Positions 7,884 through 15,808 of a DNA stretch of 64,000 nt are shown here, in pieces. The position numbers and the translations under genes were made by a program. Positions within the stretch are counted from its first letter, which is position 1. Every line of letters begins with the position of its first letter. The stretch comes from Streptomyces olindensis. GTDB lineage: Bacteria; Actinomycetota; Actinomycetes; Streptomycetales; Streptomycetaceae. Below the pieces are notes generated by a model, which was given only the letters and a program-made list of their open reading frames with translations, was not told the DNA's origin and made no database searches. The DNA is taken from positions 186,001-250,000 of the forward strand of contig JJOH01000092.1 of assembly GCA_000696115.1 (NCBI GenBank), in the 5' to 3' direction.

Positions 7884-8882
7884 TCACCGCTCGACGTGCG
7901 CCAGCTGCGCCGCCGGGTAGCGGGCGCCGGCGGCGGCACCGGCCGGTACGGCCTCCTCGATCGCGGCCAGGTCGGCGGCGTCCAGCGTCACGTCCAGCGC
8001 GCCCAGGGCCTCGGTGAGCCGGTCGCGGCGGCGGGCGCCGACCAGCGGCACGATGTCCGCACCGCGGCTGAGCACCCAGGCGATGGCGATCTGCGCGACG
8101 CTGACGCCCTTCTGCCCGGCGATCTTCCGCAGCGCCTCGACGAGGTCGAGGTTGTGGCGGAGGTTGTCGCCCTGGAAGCGCGGGGACATCGCCCGGAAGT
8201 CGCCCGGGGCGAGCTGCCGGTCGGCGGTGAAGTGCCCGGAGATCAGGCCGCGGGAGAGGACGCCGTACGCCGTGATGCCGATGCCCAGGTCACGTGTGGT
8301 GGGCAGGATCTCGTCCTCGATGCCGCGCGAGAGGAGGGAGTACTCGATCTGGAGGTCGGCGATGGGCGCCGTGGCCGCCGCCCGCCGGATCGTCTCGGCG
8401 CCGACCTCGCTGAGGCCGATGTGCCGTACGTGTCCCTTCTCGACCAGTTCCGCGATGGCACCGACCGTCTCCTCGATCGGCACGTCCGGGTCGAGGCGGG
8501 CGAGGCGGTAGACGTCGATGTGGTCGACGCCGAGCCGTTGGAGGGAGTAGGCGGCGAAGTTCTTGACGGCGGCGGGCCGACCGTCGTAGCCGGACCAGCC
8601 GCCGTCCGGGTCGCGCAGGGCGCCGAACTTCACGCTGACCAGGGCCTGTTCACGCCGGGCGGCGGGGGCCGCGCGCAGGGCCTCGCCGATCAGGATCTCG
8701 TTGTGGCCCATGCCGTAGAAGTCGCCGGTGTCGAGCAGGGTGACGCCCGCTTCGAGCGCGGCGTGGATCGTCGCGATGGACTCGGTCCGGTCCGCCTCGC
8801 CGTACAGCGCGGACATGCCCATGCAGCCGAGGCCGAGGGCGGAGACCTGGGGGCCGGTGGTTCCGAGGGTTCGGGTTCGCAT
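7884..8882 (-). CDS. Aldo/keto reductase
   Basis: A 332-residue NADPH-dependent oxidoreductase of the AKR superfamily. It opens MRTRTLGTTGPQVSALGLGCMGMSALYG-like (read in parts), with active-site Asp in LLDTGDFYGMGHNE (about residues 48-61; Asp and Tyr visible), the Lys of VSVKFG and the His of VDHIDVYRLAR. The usual YxxH/C ending IVPLVGARRRDRL for cofactor binding is present. The ATG at 8882 was chosen because a GAGG site lies 8 bases upstream; the ATG at 8888 is an alternative. It is the first gene of an AKR-TetR operon. Confidence 0.93.
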   Translation of the reverse strand: MRTRTLGTTGPQVSALGLGCMGMSALYGEADRTESIATIHAALEAGVTLLDTGDFYGMGHNEILIGEALRAAPAARREQALVSVKFGALRDPDGGWSGYDGRPAAVKNFAAYSLQRLGVDHIDVYRLARLDPDVPIEETVGAIAELVEKGHVRHIGLSEVGAETIRRAAATAPIADLQIEYSLLSRGIEDEILPTTRDLGIGITAYGVLSRGLISGHFTADRQLAPGDFRAMSPRFQGDNLRHNLDLVEALRKIAGQKGVSVAQIAIAWVLSRGADIVPLVGARRRDRLTEALGALDVTLDAADLAAIEEAVPAGAAAGARYPAAQLAHVER

Positions 8883-8900
8883 CGTCATGCCCTCTACTGT

Positions 8901-8944
8901 CACATGACAGCTGACAGATTTCAATATCTGTCAGCTGTCATGTG
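8901..8944. promoter_or_regulatory. Perfect 19-bp inverted repeat (candidate TetR operator) upstream of AKR-tetR
   Basis: The left arm CACATGACAGCTGACAGAT (8901-8919) is matched base for base by the right arm ATCTGTCAGCTGTCATGTG (8926-8944), with a 6-base spacer. Within each arm the TGACAG hexamer occurs twice, and another CTGTCAG follows at 8949. It sits about 20 bp upstream of the aldo/keto reductase start and just beyond the end of lysE, so it is well placed to be the operator of the adjacent TetR protein. Confidence 0.75.
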
Positions 8945-8984
8945 TCACCTGTCAGCCGATGCGTGTCGCCTCCCTCCCTCCGGG

Positions 8985-9602
8985 CTACCGCGCCGTGACC
9001 GCCAGCTTCGCCCCCAGGGCCACGAACGACCCCGCGAAGCCCCGCCGCAGCCAGGCCATCACCCGCGGCCGGCCCACCACGTGACGGCGCACCGACGCGG
9101 CCAGCACCCCGTACACGGCGAACACGACGAAGGTCGCCAGCATGAACACCCCGCCCAGGCCCAGCATCCGCAGCAGCGCGTGCGGCTCCCCGGAGTTGAC
9201 GAACTGGGGCAGGAACGCGAAGAAGAAGATCGTCAGCTTCGGGTTGAGGAGGTTGATCAGCACACCCCGCACGATCACCGTCCGGGCCGACACCGGCGCG
9301 GACGGGGCCCGCTCCTCCACCACGAGCGCCTCCTTGTCCCTGATCGTCGCCCAGGCCATGTAGAGGAGGTAGGCGACCCCGGCGTACTTCAGCACCTGGA
9401 AGGCGGTCGCGCTGGCGTGCAGCAGCGCGGCGACGCCGGTGACCGTGGCCAGCAGGTGCGGCACGATCCCGAGCGTGCAGCCGACGGCCGCGACGACACT
9501 CGCGCGGCGCCCCCGGGACAGCGCGGCGGCGAGGGTGTAGACGACGCCGGTACCCGGCGTGGCGACGACGACCAGGGTCGTCAGCAGGAACGCGATGCTC
9601 AT
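8985..9602 (-). CDS. LysE/RhtB-family amino-acid exporter
   Basis: A 205-residue inner-membrane protein with five to six hydrophobic helices. The family signature ATPGTGVVYTLAAALSRGRR occurs at residues 14-33, and INLLNPKLTIFFFAFLPQF in the middle matches the conserved loop and helix of LysE/RhtB exporters. The length is typical. Members export amino acids or related metabolites; the substrate is unknown here. It lies on the same strand upstream of the AKR-tetR operon, but its stop lies 40 bp before the palindromic operator, so it is probably a separate unit. Confidence 0.92.
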   Translation of the reverse strand: MSIAFLLTTLVVVATPGTGVVYTLAAALSRGRRASVVAAVGCTLGIVPHLLATVTGVAALLHASATAFQVLKYAGVAYLLYMAWATIRDKEALVVEERAPSAPVSARTVIVRGVLINLLNPKLTIFFFAFLPQFVNSGEPHALLRMLGLGGVFMLATFVVFAVYGVLAASVRRHVVGRPRVMAWLRRGFAGSFVALGAKLAVTAR

Positions 9603-9693
9603 ACCGCCACCCTGATACCGCCCCGCTCCCGGTTACAGGACCAATCGACGGGATCGTTCGAGGACCACTCGTCGAGGCGGCCCCGGGCCCTGC

Positions 9694-10185
9694 TCAGACA
9701 AACCAGTCCTCCGCGTCCGGAGCGTCGACGCCCCTGAGGAACCGGGAGAACGCGTCGTATGCGTCCACCCCCAGGAAATATCCACCGGTGTGGTGGAGAT
9801 GGAACCACCGGCCGGTTTCGTCCACCAGGAGGATGCCGCGCTCGGATTCCTCGTATCCGACGGGAAACAGGCCCACTCCGAGCCCGGTCGCCAACTCCTC
9901 GATCAGAGCCGCATCGCCTTCGTGGCCGAGCGTGGGCTTCATCAGCCAGGTCTCCGCCGCCTTCGGATGCGCGAGGCGCAGCAGCCCATAGGCGCGGACG
10001 ACACGGGTGGCCGCGGGGGACGGAGCCAAGGCGACGCCCTGCCGCTCGGCGTCCCGCACCCGCACCTCGACAAGCTCCGCCGCGCGTTCCCCGAGATCAC
10101 GATCAGGGGTCCAGCCGTTCGAGGCCAGCCAAGCGATCACTTCCCGCGTCGGCTGAGGGCCAGAAGGTCTGGTCAGCCGGTTCAT
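9694..10185 (-). CDS. SUKH-3-type immunity-like protein
   Basis: A 163-residue cytoplasmic protein. The start region TREVIAWLASNGWTPDRDLGERAAELVEVRV and the end ERGILLVDETGRWFHLHHTGGYFLGVDAYDAFSRFLRG (read in parts) match the SUKH-3 pattern, in which a final glycine-rich strand says that the protein is laid out on a SMI1-like fold. SUKH-3 members are predicted immunity proteins for polymorphic toxins. It overlaps the upstream DUF2625 gene by ATGA, so the two are translationally coupled. No toxin is encoded next to it. Confidence 0.75.
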   Translation of the reverse strand: MNRLTRPSGPQPTREVIAWLASNGWTPDRDLGERAAELVEVRVRDAERQGVALAPSPAATRVVRAYGLLRLAHPKAAETWLMKPTLGHEGDAALIEELATGLGVGLFPVGYEESERGILLVDETGRWFHLHHTGGYFLGVDAYDAFSRFLRGVDAPDAEDWFV

Positions 10186-10910
10186 GCGGCTCCGAGGAAC
10201 CCCGGGTCGGCGCCGTCGAACCGCAGACAGTGATCGCGGTTCAGGCCCAGGAGTTCCGCCATCGGCACCGCGCGACGACCGGTGGCCGACAGATCCTGGC
10301 GGGCTTCGGCCGACCACAGCGGCGGGAAGAACGACAGCCCCTGCCGGCCGTTCAGTACGGAGACCTCACGGCGCCAGCCGTCCCACCGCAGGCCCTCGTA
10401 GAAGTCCCGGAGCCCGCCGGAGAGAATCCAGGACAGCCAGGCCGAGTGGCCTGCCCCCAGGGCCTCCCAGCCAAGGGCGTCGGGGGCGAAATAGACGACC
10501 TCCCCCGGATCGCCGGGCCGACCGGCCTCACCGGGGCTGCTCCCGTTCAGGGCGAAGACCCCGCCCAGCACGTCGTGCGCGACCACGAGACCCGCATCCG
10601 GCCGCCACGTGGGATCGAATGTCGAGGGCATCGCGTTGATCTCCGCCAGGCCGGGCGGGCCTTCGAGCCCGGCGCTCCTCGGACTCCCGAAGATCCGCAG
10701 CCATCCGTCGTCCACGAGCAGGCCGCCGCAGTTCAGCACGATGCCGCCCAGATGAGATCGGGCGGAGACCTGGAGTTGCAGCAGGGACGCGCGGCCCGCC
10801 CCGGGATCGCCGGGCAGCACCTCGACCGGAACGTCGGCGCCGGAAAGCTCCTGAAGGAGGAGCGGCCAGGCCGGATCATCGACGTTGATCAGCTCGTCGA
10901 CCTCGCGCAT
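10182..10910 (-). CDS. DUF2625-like protein
   Basis: A 242-residue protein beginning MREVDELINVDDPAWPLLLQ, with VLPGD, LGGIVLNCGGLLVDDGWLRIFGS and LGGVFALNG blocks that I associate with the DUF2625 family. The function is unknown. The ATG at 10910 fits the family start; the frame is open to 11000. The 4-bp overlap with the SUKH-3 gene suggests a common function, possibly toxin immunity or stress related. Immediately upstream lies the glyS terminator, so transcription must begin within about 100 bp of the start. Confidence 0.7.
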   Translation of the reverse strand: MREVDELINVDDPAWPLLLQELSGADVPVEVLPGDPGAGRASLLQLQVSARSHLGGIVLNCGGLLVDDGWLRIFGSPRSAGLEGPPGLAEINAMPSTFDPTWRPDAGLVVAHDVLGGVFALNGSSPGEAGRPGDPGEVVYFAPDALGWEALGAGHSAWLSWILSGGLRDFYEGLRWDGWRREVSVLNGRQGLSFFPPLWSAEARQDLSATGRRAVPMAELLGLNRDHCLRFDGADPGFLGAA

Positions 10911-11005
10911 CTGCGCATCGTCCCACCGACTTCGGCGGCTCGGTCCACCGGGTCCGTCTCGGACCCATCCGGCCGTCTCGGGAACCTCGTCCCGCTGCAT
11001 ACGGC

Positions 11006-11038
11006 GGTGCCGGGCCCCTCCCCGAGGGACCCGGCACC
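11006..11038 (-). terminator. Strong hairpin terminator after glyS
   Basis: The arms GGTGCCGGG (11006-11014) and CCCGGCACC (11030-11038) pair perfectly, and inside them CCCTC (11016-11020) pairs with GAGGG (11024-11028) around a three-base loop. The hairpin begins 25 bp beyond the glyS stop. There is no clear U tract, as is common for Streptomyces terminators. Confidence 0.75.
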
Positions 11039-11063
11039 GGCACCGTGACAGTCGCGAGAGCGA

Positions 11064-12446
11064 TCAGCAGCCGACCAGGCGGGCCGCCAGGTAGCCCTCG
11101 ATCTGGTCGAGGGAGACGCGCTCCTGCTTCATGGAGTCACGCTCGCGGACGGTGACCGCGTTGTCCTCCAGCGTGTCGAAGTCGACGGTCACGCAGAACG
11201 GCGTGCCGATCTCGTCCTGGCGGCGGTAGCGGCGGCCGATGGCGCCGGCGTCGTCGAACTCGATGTTCCAGTGCTGGCGCAGCGCCTGGGCGAGGCCCTT
11301 GGCCTTCGGGGACAGCTCCGGGTTGCGGGACAGCGGCAGGACCGCGACCTTCACCGGGGCGAGGCGCTGGTCGAGGCGCAGCACCGTGCGCTTCTCCATC
11401 TTGCCCTTGGCGTTGGGCGCCTCGTCCTCGACGTAGGCGTCCAGCAGGAACGCCAGCATCGCGCGGCCGACACCGGCCGCGGGCTCGATGACGTAGGGGG
11501 TCCAGCGCTCGCCGGCCTCCTGGTCGAAGTAGCTGAGGTCCTGGCCGGAGGCCTTGGCGTGGGCGCCGAGGTCGTAGTCGGTGCGGTTGGCCACGCCCTC
11601 CAGCTCGCCCCACTCACTGCCGCCGAACTGGAAGCGGTACTCGATGTCGGCGGTGCGCTTGGAGTAGTGGGAGAGCTTCTCCTTCGGGTGCTCGTACCAC
11701 CGCATGTTCTCCTCGCGCAGGCCCAGGCCGGTGTACCAGTTCCAGCGCTGCTCCATCCAGTACTCCTGCCACTTCTCGTCCTCGCCCGGCTTGACGAAGA
11801 ACTCCATCTCCATCTGCTCGAACTCGCGGGTGCGGAAGATGAAGTTGCCGGGCGTGATCTCGTTGCGGAAGGACTTGCCCATCTGGGCGATGCCGAACGG
11901 CGGCTTGCGGCGCGAGGTGGTCTGCACCTGGGAGAAGTTGGTGAAGATGCCCTGGGCGGTCTCGGGGCGCAGGTAGGCGATGGAGCCGGAGTCCTGCGTC
12001 GGGCCGAGGTGGGTGGACAGCAGGCCCGAGAACTGCTTGGGCTCGGTGAACTGGCCCTTGTTGCCGCAGTTGGGGCAGTTGATGTCGGCGAGGCCGTTCT
12101 CCGGGGCGCGGCCCTTCTTCTCCTCGTACGCCTCCTCCAGGTGGTCCGCGCGGAACCGCTTGTGGCAGGAGGTGCACTCGGTCAGCGGGTCCGTGAAGGT
12201 GGCGACGTGGCCGGAGGCGACCCAGACCTCGGGGGCCAGGATCACGGACGAGTCGATACCCACGACGTCCTCGCGCGACGTCACCATGTAGCGCCACCAC
12301 TGGCGCTTGAGGTTCTCCTTGAGCTCGACACCCAGGGGGCCGTAGTCCCAAGCGGCGCGCTGGCCGCCGTAGATCTCACTACAGGGGAATACGAAGCCAC
12401 GGCGCTTGCTCAGGCTGACGATGGTGTCGATCTTGTCGGCGGCCAC
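11064..12446 (-). CDS. glyS: Glycyl-tRNA synthetase (homodimeric, class II)
   Basis: Attaches glycine to tRNA-Gly. The 460-residue protein is the single-chain alpha2-type enzyme. It starts with MAADKIDTIVSLSKRRGFVF, has the family insert GGQRAAWDYGPLGVELK, a zinc-binding CTSC...CPNC pair (about residues 98-145), class II motif 2 around FRNEITPGNFIFRTREFEQME and motif 3 around AAGVGRAMLAFLLDAY, then an anticodon-binding domain. It diverges from the zinc importer operon. The zinc dependence of the enzyme makes this neighbour suggestive, but the arrangement may simply be conserved synteny. Confidence 0.97.
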   Translation of the reverse strand: MAADKIDTIVSLSKRRGFVFPCSEIYGGQRAAWDYGPLGVELKENLKRQWWRYMVTSREDVVGIDSSVILAPEVWVASGHVATFTDPLTECTSCHKRFRADHLEEAYEEKKGRAPENGLADINCPNCGNKGQFTEPKQFSGLLSTHLGPTQDSGSIAYLRPETAQGIFTNFSQVQTTSRRKPPFGIAQMGKSFRNEITPGNFIFRTREFEQMEMEFFVKPGEDEKWQEYWMEQRWNWYTGLGLREENMRWYEHPKEKLSHYSKRTADIEYRFQFGGSEWGELEGVANRTDYDLGAHAKASGQDLSYFDQEAGERWTPYVIEPAAGVGRAMLAFLLDAYVEDEAPNAKGKMEKRTVLRLDQRLAPVKVAVLPLSRNPELSPKAKGLAQALRQHWNIEFDDAGAIGRRYRRQDEIGTPFCVTVDFDTLEDNAVTVRERDSMKQERVSLDQIEGYLAARLVGC

Positions 12447-12579
12447 GGTGCTCTCTTCATTACGACGACGGGCGACGGAGCGAGTTGCTTCCAGCGAATG
12501 CCTCAGGTTACCGGCGGGGGCGCCCCCTCAATCAAATCGCTCCCCCTGCGCGCCCGCCAGATCTCACACAGGACGTTTG

Positions 12580-12617
12580 TTGACAACGGTTTCCATATTT
12601 GTTGAAAATGAGTGTCA
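12580..12617 (+). promoter_or_regulatory. Candidate promoter with two overlapping Zur boxes upstream of znuA-like gene
   Basis: TTGACA (12580-12585) and GAAAAT (12604-12609) are 18 bases apart, predicting a start near 12616, that is at the znuA ATG. Two sequences resemble the Streptomyces Zur box TGAAAATGATTTTCA: TGACAACGGTTTCCA (12581-12595) over the -35 and TGAAAATGAGTGTCA (12603-12617) over the -10 and start. Zinc-bound Zur would block the promoter. The zur gene lies downstream of the operon. Confidence 0.65.
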
Positions 12618-13609
12618 TGAACGTACGACGACGCCTCATACCCGCAGCCCTGGCCTCCGCTCTCGGCCTGGGCGCCCTGACCGCCTGCTCCAGCGACAGC
12701 GCGGCGACGGGCAACACGGACAAGTTCGACGTCGTCGCGTCGTTCTATCCGATGGCCTTCCTCGCCGAGCAGATCGGCGGGGAGCACGCGAACGTCACCA
12801 GCCTGACCGAACCCGGCCAGGAACCGCACGACCTGGAGATCAGCACCAAGCAGCGGGCACAGCTGGAAGAGGCCGACGCGGCGCTCTTCCTCAAGGGCCT
12901 CCAGCCCGCCGTCGACGAGGCCGTCGGGCAGACCGGCATCAAGACGAAGATCGACGCGGCCACGCTCACCACCCTCGAGGACCACGGCACCGGCGGCCAC
13001 AGCCACGAGGGCGAGGAGGGCCACGCCGAAGAAGGCCACGCCGAGGAGAGCCACGCGGAGGAGGGCCACTCCGAGGAGGAGGAGCACGCCCGCGACCCGC
13101 ACGTCTGGCTCGACCCGGTGAAGTACGCCGAGATCGCGCAGGGCGTCGGCAAGGCCTTCGAGAAGGCCGACCCGGACCACGCGGCCGACTACAAGAAGAA
13201 CACCGAGGCCCTGGTCGAGAAGCTGAACGGCCTCAACGGCGAGTTCGAGAACGGCCTGAAGGACACGAAGACCAAGGTCTTCTTCACCAACCACGCCGCC
13301 TTCGGCTACCTCGCCGAGCGCTACGGCCTCACCCAGGAGGCCATCTCCGGCCTCGACCCCGAGAGCGAGCCCAGCGGCGCCCGGGTCAGGGAGCTCCAGC
13401 AGGAGGCCAAGGCCGAGGGCGTCACCACCGTCTTCTACGAGACACTGGTCTCCGACAAGACCGCCAAGACCCTCGCCAAGGACGCGGGCCTGAAGACCGA
13501 TGTCCTCGACCCGCTCGAGGGCATCACCGACAAGTCCCGCGGCGACGACTACTTCCAGGTCATGCGAGCCAACCTCAAGGCCCTGCAGACGGCCCTGGGA
13601 ACCAAGTGA
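12617..13609 (+). CDS. znuA: Zinc ABC transporter substrate-binding lipoprotein (ZnuA/TroA family)
   Basis: Extracytoplasmic zinc receptor of a high-affinity importer, 330 residues. A lipoprotein signal ends at LGALTAC (Cys about residue 23). The TroA-type fold shows VVASFYPMAFLAEQIGGEHANV, the ligand-bearing EPHDLE, the DPHVWLDP motif and FTNHAAFGYLAERYGL. Between them lies an acidic His-rich loop of repeated GHAEE units (about residues 125-155), typical of zinc-specific receptors. The ATG at 12617 was chosen; no Shine-Dalgarno site precedes it and the mRNA may be leaderless. Alternative ATGs lie at 12608 and 12599. Confidence 0.95.
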   Translation: MNVRRRLIPAALASALGLGALTACSSDSAATGNTDKFDVVASFYPMAFLAEQIGGEHANVTSLTEPGQEPHDLEISTKQRAQLEEADAALFLKGLQPAVDEAVGQTGIKTKIDAATLTTLEDHGTGGHSHEGEEGHAEEGHAEESHAEEGHSEEEEHARDPHVWLDPVKYAEIAQGVGKAFEKADPDHAADYKKNTEALVEKLNGLNGEFENGLKDTKTKVFFTNHAAFGYLAERYGLTQEAISGLDPESEPSGARVRELQQEAKAEGVTTVFYETLVSDKTAKTLAKDAGLKTDVLDPLEGITDKSRGDDYFQVMRANLKALQTALGTK

Positions 13610-13629
13610 CCCACCCTTCGGAGGACGGC

Positions 13630-14397
13630 ATGAACGAGCCCGTCGTGTCCCTGCGCGGCGTCCGCGCCGACCTGGGCTCGCGCCCCGTCCTGCGCGGCAT
13701 CGACCTCACCGTGCGCCGCGGTGAGGTCGTCGCGCTGCTCGGCGCGAACGGCTCCGGCAAGTCGACGGCCGTGCGCAGCGTCATCGGCCAGGTGCAGACC
13801 GGCGCCGGCGAGATCGAGCTGTTCGGCACGGACCGCCGGCGGTTCCGCGACTGGCACCGTGTGGGCTACGTCCCGCAGCGCACCACGGCCGCGTCCGGCG
13901 TGCCCGCGACGGTGACCGAGGTGGTGCTCTCCGGCCGTCTGTCCCGGGCCCGCTTCGGCATGCTGCGCAAGGCGGACCACGCGGCCGTGCGCAAGGCCCT
14001 GGAGCTGGTCGGCATGGCGGACCGGGCCAAGGACCCGGTCGACGCCCTCTCCGGCGGTCAGCACCAGCGCGTCCTCATCGCCCGCGCGCTCGTCTCCGGG
14101 CCCGAGCTGCTGATCATGGACGAGCCGATGGCCGGCGTCGACCTCGCCAGCCAGGAGGTGCTCGCGCACACGCTCCGGGAGCAGGTCTCCGAGGGCACCA
14201 CGGTCCTGCTCGTGCTGCACGAACTGGGCCCCCTGGAGCCCCTCATCGACCGGGCCGTCGTGCTGCGCGACGGCTGCGTCGTCCACGACGGGCCGCCCCC
14301 GAAGGCCGTCGGGCAGCACGCCCTGCCCGGCCACGACCACGTACACCCGCACGCACCGGCGGGCGCCGAACCGATCCGCACGGGACTGCTGAGCTGA
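13630..14397 (+). CDS. znuC: Zinc ABC transporter ATP-binding protein
   Basis: A 255-residue ABC ATPase powering zinc import. Walker A is GANGSGKST (about residues 38-46), the signature is LSGGQ, Walker B is ELLIMDEP and the switch His lies in LVLHELG. The C-terminus has an unusual His-rich stretch HALPGHDHVHPHAP, perhaps a cytoplasmic metal buffer. The ATG at 13630 follows a GGAGGA site and lies 20 bp after the receptor gene; its TGA overlaps the permease ATG by one base. Confidence 0.95.
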   Translation: MNEPVVSLRGVRADLGSRPVLRGIDLTVRRGEVVALLGANGSGKSTAVRSVIGQVQTGAGEIELFGTDRRRFRDWHRVGYVPQRTTAASGVPATVTEVVLSGRLSRARFGMLRKADHAAVRKALELVGMADRAKDPVDALSGGQHQRVLIARALVSGPELLIMDEPMAGVDLASQEVLAHTLREQVSEGTTVLLVLHELGPLEPLIDRAVVLRDGCVVHDGPPPKAVGQHALPGHDHVHPHAPAGAEPIRTGLLS

Positions 14398-15299
14398 TGG
14401 ACTTCCTCGACTACGCCTTCATGCAGCGGGCGCTGCTCGCCGCCGTCCTGGTCGGCATCACCGCCCCCGCGGTCGGCATCTACCTCGTGCAGCGCCGCCA
14501 GGCCCTGATGGGCGACGGCATCGGCCACGTCGCGATGACCGGCGTCGGCCTCGGCTTCCTGCTGTCCTGGTCCCCGGTGTGGATGGCGACCCTCGTCTCC
14601 GTCCTCGGCGCCGTCCTCATGGAGCTGATCCGCTGGTACGGAAAGACCCGCGGCGACATCGCCCTCGCGATGCTCTTCTACGGCGGCATGGCCGGCGGTG
14701 TGATGTTCATCAACCTCGCGCCGACGGGCTCCAACGCCAACCTCACCTCGTACCTGTTCGGCTCCCTGTCGACGGTGTCCGAGTCGGACGTCACGGCCAT
14801 CTGCGTCCTGGCCGCCTTCGTCGTGCTGGTCACGCTCGGCCTGCGCCGACAGCTGTTCGCGGTCAGCCAGGACGAGGAGTTCGCGCGGGTGACGGGCCTG
14901 CCGGTGCGCGCCCTGAACCTGCTGACGGCGATCACCGCGGCCGTCACGGTCACGGTGGCGATGCGCGTGGTGGGCCTGCTGCTGGTCAGCGCGCTCATGG
15001 TGGTGCCCGTCGCGGCCGCCCAGCAGATCGGCCGCAGCTTCGCCGCGACGTTCGCGATCGCCGTCGCCATCGGGGTGAGCGTGACGATCGGCGGCACGGT
15101 CACGTCGTACTACCAGGACGTGCCGCCCGGCGCGACGATCGTGCTGCTGACCATCGGCGCGTTCATCGTGCTGACGGTGCTCGCAGCCCCGCTGGCCCGC
15201 CGCCGCGCCCGGGCCCGGACCGCCGCGCACGCCACCGCGGATCCGGCGGAGTGTGCGATTCCGGCCAGCCGGGAGGCCACCGACGAGGTCGGCGTCTGA
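14397..15299 (+). CDS. znuB: Zinc ABC transporter permease
   Basis: A 300-residue integral membrane subunit of the ABC-3 family (ZnuB/TroC type), with eight to nine hydrophobic segments. Typical stretches are VGIYLVQRRQALMGDGIGHVAMTG near the N-terminus, LRRQLFAVSQDEEFARVTGLPV in the middle and LLVSALMVVPVAAAQQIGRSF towards the C-terminus. It starts at an ATG sharing one base with the ATPase stop, so the subunits are translationally coupled. The zur gene begins 58 bp downstream. Confidence 0.95.
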   Translation: MDFLDYAFMQRALLAAVLVGITAPAVGIYLVQRRQALMGDGIGHVAMTGVGLGFLLSWSPVWMATLVSVLGAVLMELIRWYGKTRGDIALAMLFYGGMAGGVMFINLAPTGSNANLTSYLFGSLSTVSESDVTAICVLAAFVVLVTLGLRRQLFAVSQDEEFARVTGLPVRALNLLTAITAAVTVTVAMRVVGLLLVSALMVVPVAAAQQIGRSFAATFAIAVAIGVSVTIGGTVTSYYQDVPPGATIVLLTIGAFIVLTVLAAPLARRRARARTAAHATADPAECAIPASREATDEVGV

Positions 15300-15357
15300 C
15301 CGCCCCCACCCCGGGCTGGCACAATGGCCCGGGCAAGGCAGACGTGAGGAGGCAACG

Positions 15358-15774
15358 GTGACGACCGCTGGACCGTCCGTGAAGGGCCGCGCCACCAAGC
15401 AGCGTGCCGCCGTGGCGGCGGCCCTGCAGGAGGTCGACGAGTTCCGCAGCGCGCAGGAACTGCACGACATGCTCAAGCACAAGGGCGACTCGGTCGGGCT
15501 CACCACGGTCTACCGCACCCTGCAGTCCCTCGCCGACGCCGGTGAGGTCGATGTCCTGCGCACCGCCGACGGCGAGTCCGTCTACCGCCGCTGCTCCACC
15601 GACGACCATCACCACCACCTCGTGTGCCGCAGCTGCGGCAAGGCCGTCGAGGTGGAGGGACCGGCCGTGGAGAAGTGGGCCGAGGCCATCGCCGCGGAGC
15701 ACGGCTTCGTGAACGTGGCCCACACGGTGGAGATCTTCGGCACCTGCGCGGATTGCGCGGCGAAGACGGCTTGA
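15358..15774 (+). CDS. zur: Zinc uptake regulator Zur (Fur family)
   Basis: A 138-residue Fur-family repressor controlled by zinc. The N-terminal winged helix includes EFRSAQELHDMLKHKG and GLTTVYRTLQSLADAGEVDVL. The C-terminal half carries DDHHHHLVCRSCGK and a later CADC pair, supplying the structural zinc site and the sensing His residues. The GTG at 15358 was selected for the GAGGAGG site five bases upstream. It is the last gene of the zinc importer cluster and is the likely reader of the two Zur boxes near 12600. Confidence 0.95.
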   Translation: MTTAGPSVKGRATKQRAAVAAALQEVDEFRSAQELHDMLKHKGDSVGLTTVYRTLQSLADAGEVDVLRTADGESVYRRCSTDDHHHHLVCRSCGKAVEVEGPAVEKWAEAIAAEHGFVNVAHTVEIFGTCADCAAKTA

Positions 15775-15778
15775 CACG

Positions 15779-15803
15779 TTCGGGGGCGCACAGCGCCCCC
15801 GAA
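15779..15803. terminator. Bidirectional terminator between zur and uppS
   Basis: Perfect 10-bp arms TTCGGGGGCG (15779-15788) and CGCCCCCGAA (15794-15803) flank a five-base loop. It lies 4 bp beyond the zur stop and 5 bp beyond the converging uppS stop, so it can serve both. Confidence 0.85.
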
Positions 15804-15808
15804 GGCTT

